Shown: positions 63,611 through 64,000 of the stretch, one piece after another
Layout: every line of letters begins with the position of its first letter
Position numbering within the stretch: position 1 is the first letter of the stretch
Position numbers and translations under genes: made by a program
Assembly (NCBI GenBank): GCA_965230635.1
Contig: CBDDLJ010000016.1
Location: 62,001-126,000 of the forward strand
Reading direction: 5' to 3'
DNA: 64,000 bases
Source of the DNA: CBDDLJ01 sp965230635
GTDB taxonomy: Bacteria > Pseudomonadota > Gammaproteobacteria > UBA1113
Notes under the pieces: generated by a model
The model's database searches: none
What the model saw: only the letters and a program-made list of their open reading frames with translations
What the model was told of the DNA's origin: nothing

Positions 63611-63870
63611 TATGGCTCCTTTGTCTCTTTACATTTTGTATTATCAATGAGGATGGAGAAAAAGACAACAGAAATTAGCAGTCAGTAGAGTAATTGCATC
63701 TCAATTATAATGCATTGATTAAAATAAGTGTTGTCTGTTTACCTTGCTATTTGCTGCTGAAAAAATACGATGCACATTATTTTACGGAATAATGTTTTTC
63801 TCTAGAAAATAGCCATTTTTAGGTATTATAAGAATATATGTTATTATTGTTAAAAATATAGGTTATCGGT

Positions 63871-64000
63871 ATGCAAAAGCAACAAACTAGATTTTCTGAC
63901 TTATCTTCAACGACGTGGCAAGAACAATTACAGCAAGTGATCACTTGCCCAAAAGAATTATTTTCATTACTACAATTGGATGACAAGCATTTACCTGCAG
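63871..64000 (+). CDS. epmB: EF-P lysine 2,3-aminomutase, 5' end only
   Basis: ATG 63871 opens a frame that runs to the window edge. The 43 residues (SDLSSTTWQEQLQQVITCPK, then ELFSLLQLDDKHLPA) fit the N-terminus of EpmB, the radical-SAM enzyme that converts lysine to beta-lysine for EF-P modification. The iron-sulfur motif would lie beyond the window. The divergent placement from efp is the usual arrangement. Confidence 0.75.
   Translation, partial: MQKQQTRFSDLSSTTWQEQLQQVITCPKELFSLLQLDDKHLPA

Overview
The window is AT-rich gammaproteobacterial DNA from the order Legionellales. The main evidence is a Dot/Icm (type IVB) secretion gene block in the right-hand third, next to efp/epmB. Large proteins with eukaryotic-type domains (ankyrin, NACHT/NB-ARC, Ulp1-like, OTU-like, F-box plus leucine-rich repeats), many decayed insertion sequences and several pseudogenes suggest a host-restricted intracellular bacterium. 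My best guess is a relative of Rickettsiella, Diplorickettsia, Coxiella or Berkiella; this is inference from gene content, as no marker gene was compared.

Layout. 1-2.1 kb: an OmpR/EnvZ-type two-component pair. 2.4-8.4 kb: a giant multidomain effector-like gene on the minus strand, apparently split from its start by a one-base slip in an A6 run. 8.6-12.3 kb: an IS cluster (an intact ISAs1-type element with an 8-bp target duplication, inserted in the end of a dead rve-type element, then a truncated IS5-type transposase). 12.3-14.1 kb: a leucine-rich repeat protein. 14.3-21.3 kb: dapB, a structured non-coding stretch, an rppH pseudogene, ptsP, a TauE-Lgt fusion, thyA and a small membrane protein. 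21.3-28.2 kb: an FAD monooxygenase, folA, then the aa3-type cytochrome oxidase genes coxB-coxA-ctaG-coxC. 28.1-38.7 kb: apaH, waaA, a PQ-loop protein, a palindromic mini-element, parC/parE, a Nudix gene, a pcm-like methyltransferase and a tolC-like gene. 38.7-47.0 kb: a 4.1-kb tandem duplication of a giant gene of unknown function. 47.5-63.0 kb: Dot/Icm genes on the minus strand (icmN, M, L, an icmL-like paralogue, K, E, G, C, J, then D and B). They are interrupted between icmJ and icmD by a carbonic anhydrase gene, a palindromic element, an ISAs1-type pseudogene and an F-box/LRR gene. 63.0-64.0 kb: efp and the divergent start of epmB.

How the parts fit together. The Dot/Icm genes encode inner-membrane, periplasmic and outer-membrane core parts plus coupling-complex protein DotN and the ATPase DotO. 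The giant and LRR proteins have the architecture expected of substrates of such a machine. The best candidate for something new is the 2.4-8.4 kb gene: one reading frame joins ankyrin repeats, two P-loop NTPase modules, four membrane segments, a Ulp1-like cysteine protease with its catalytic residues intact, a degenerate OTU-like domain and a C-terminal CaaX-type tetrapeptide. Housekeeping genes are otherwise ordinary. No CRISPR array, rRNA gene or tRNA gene was recognised by eye.
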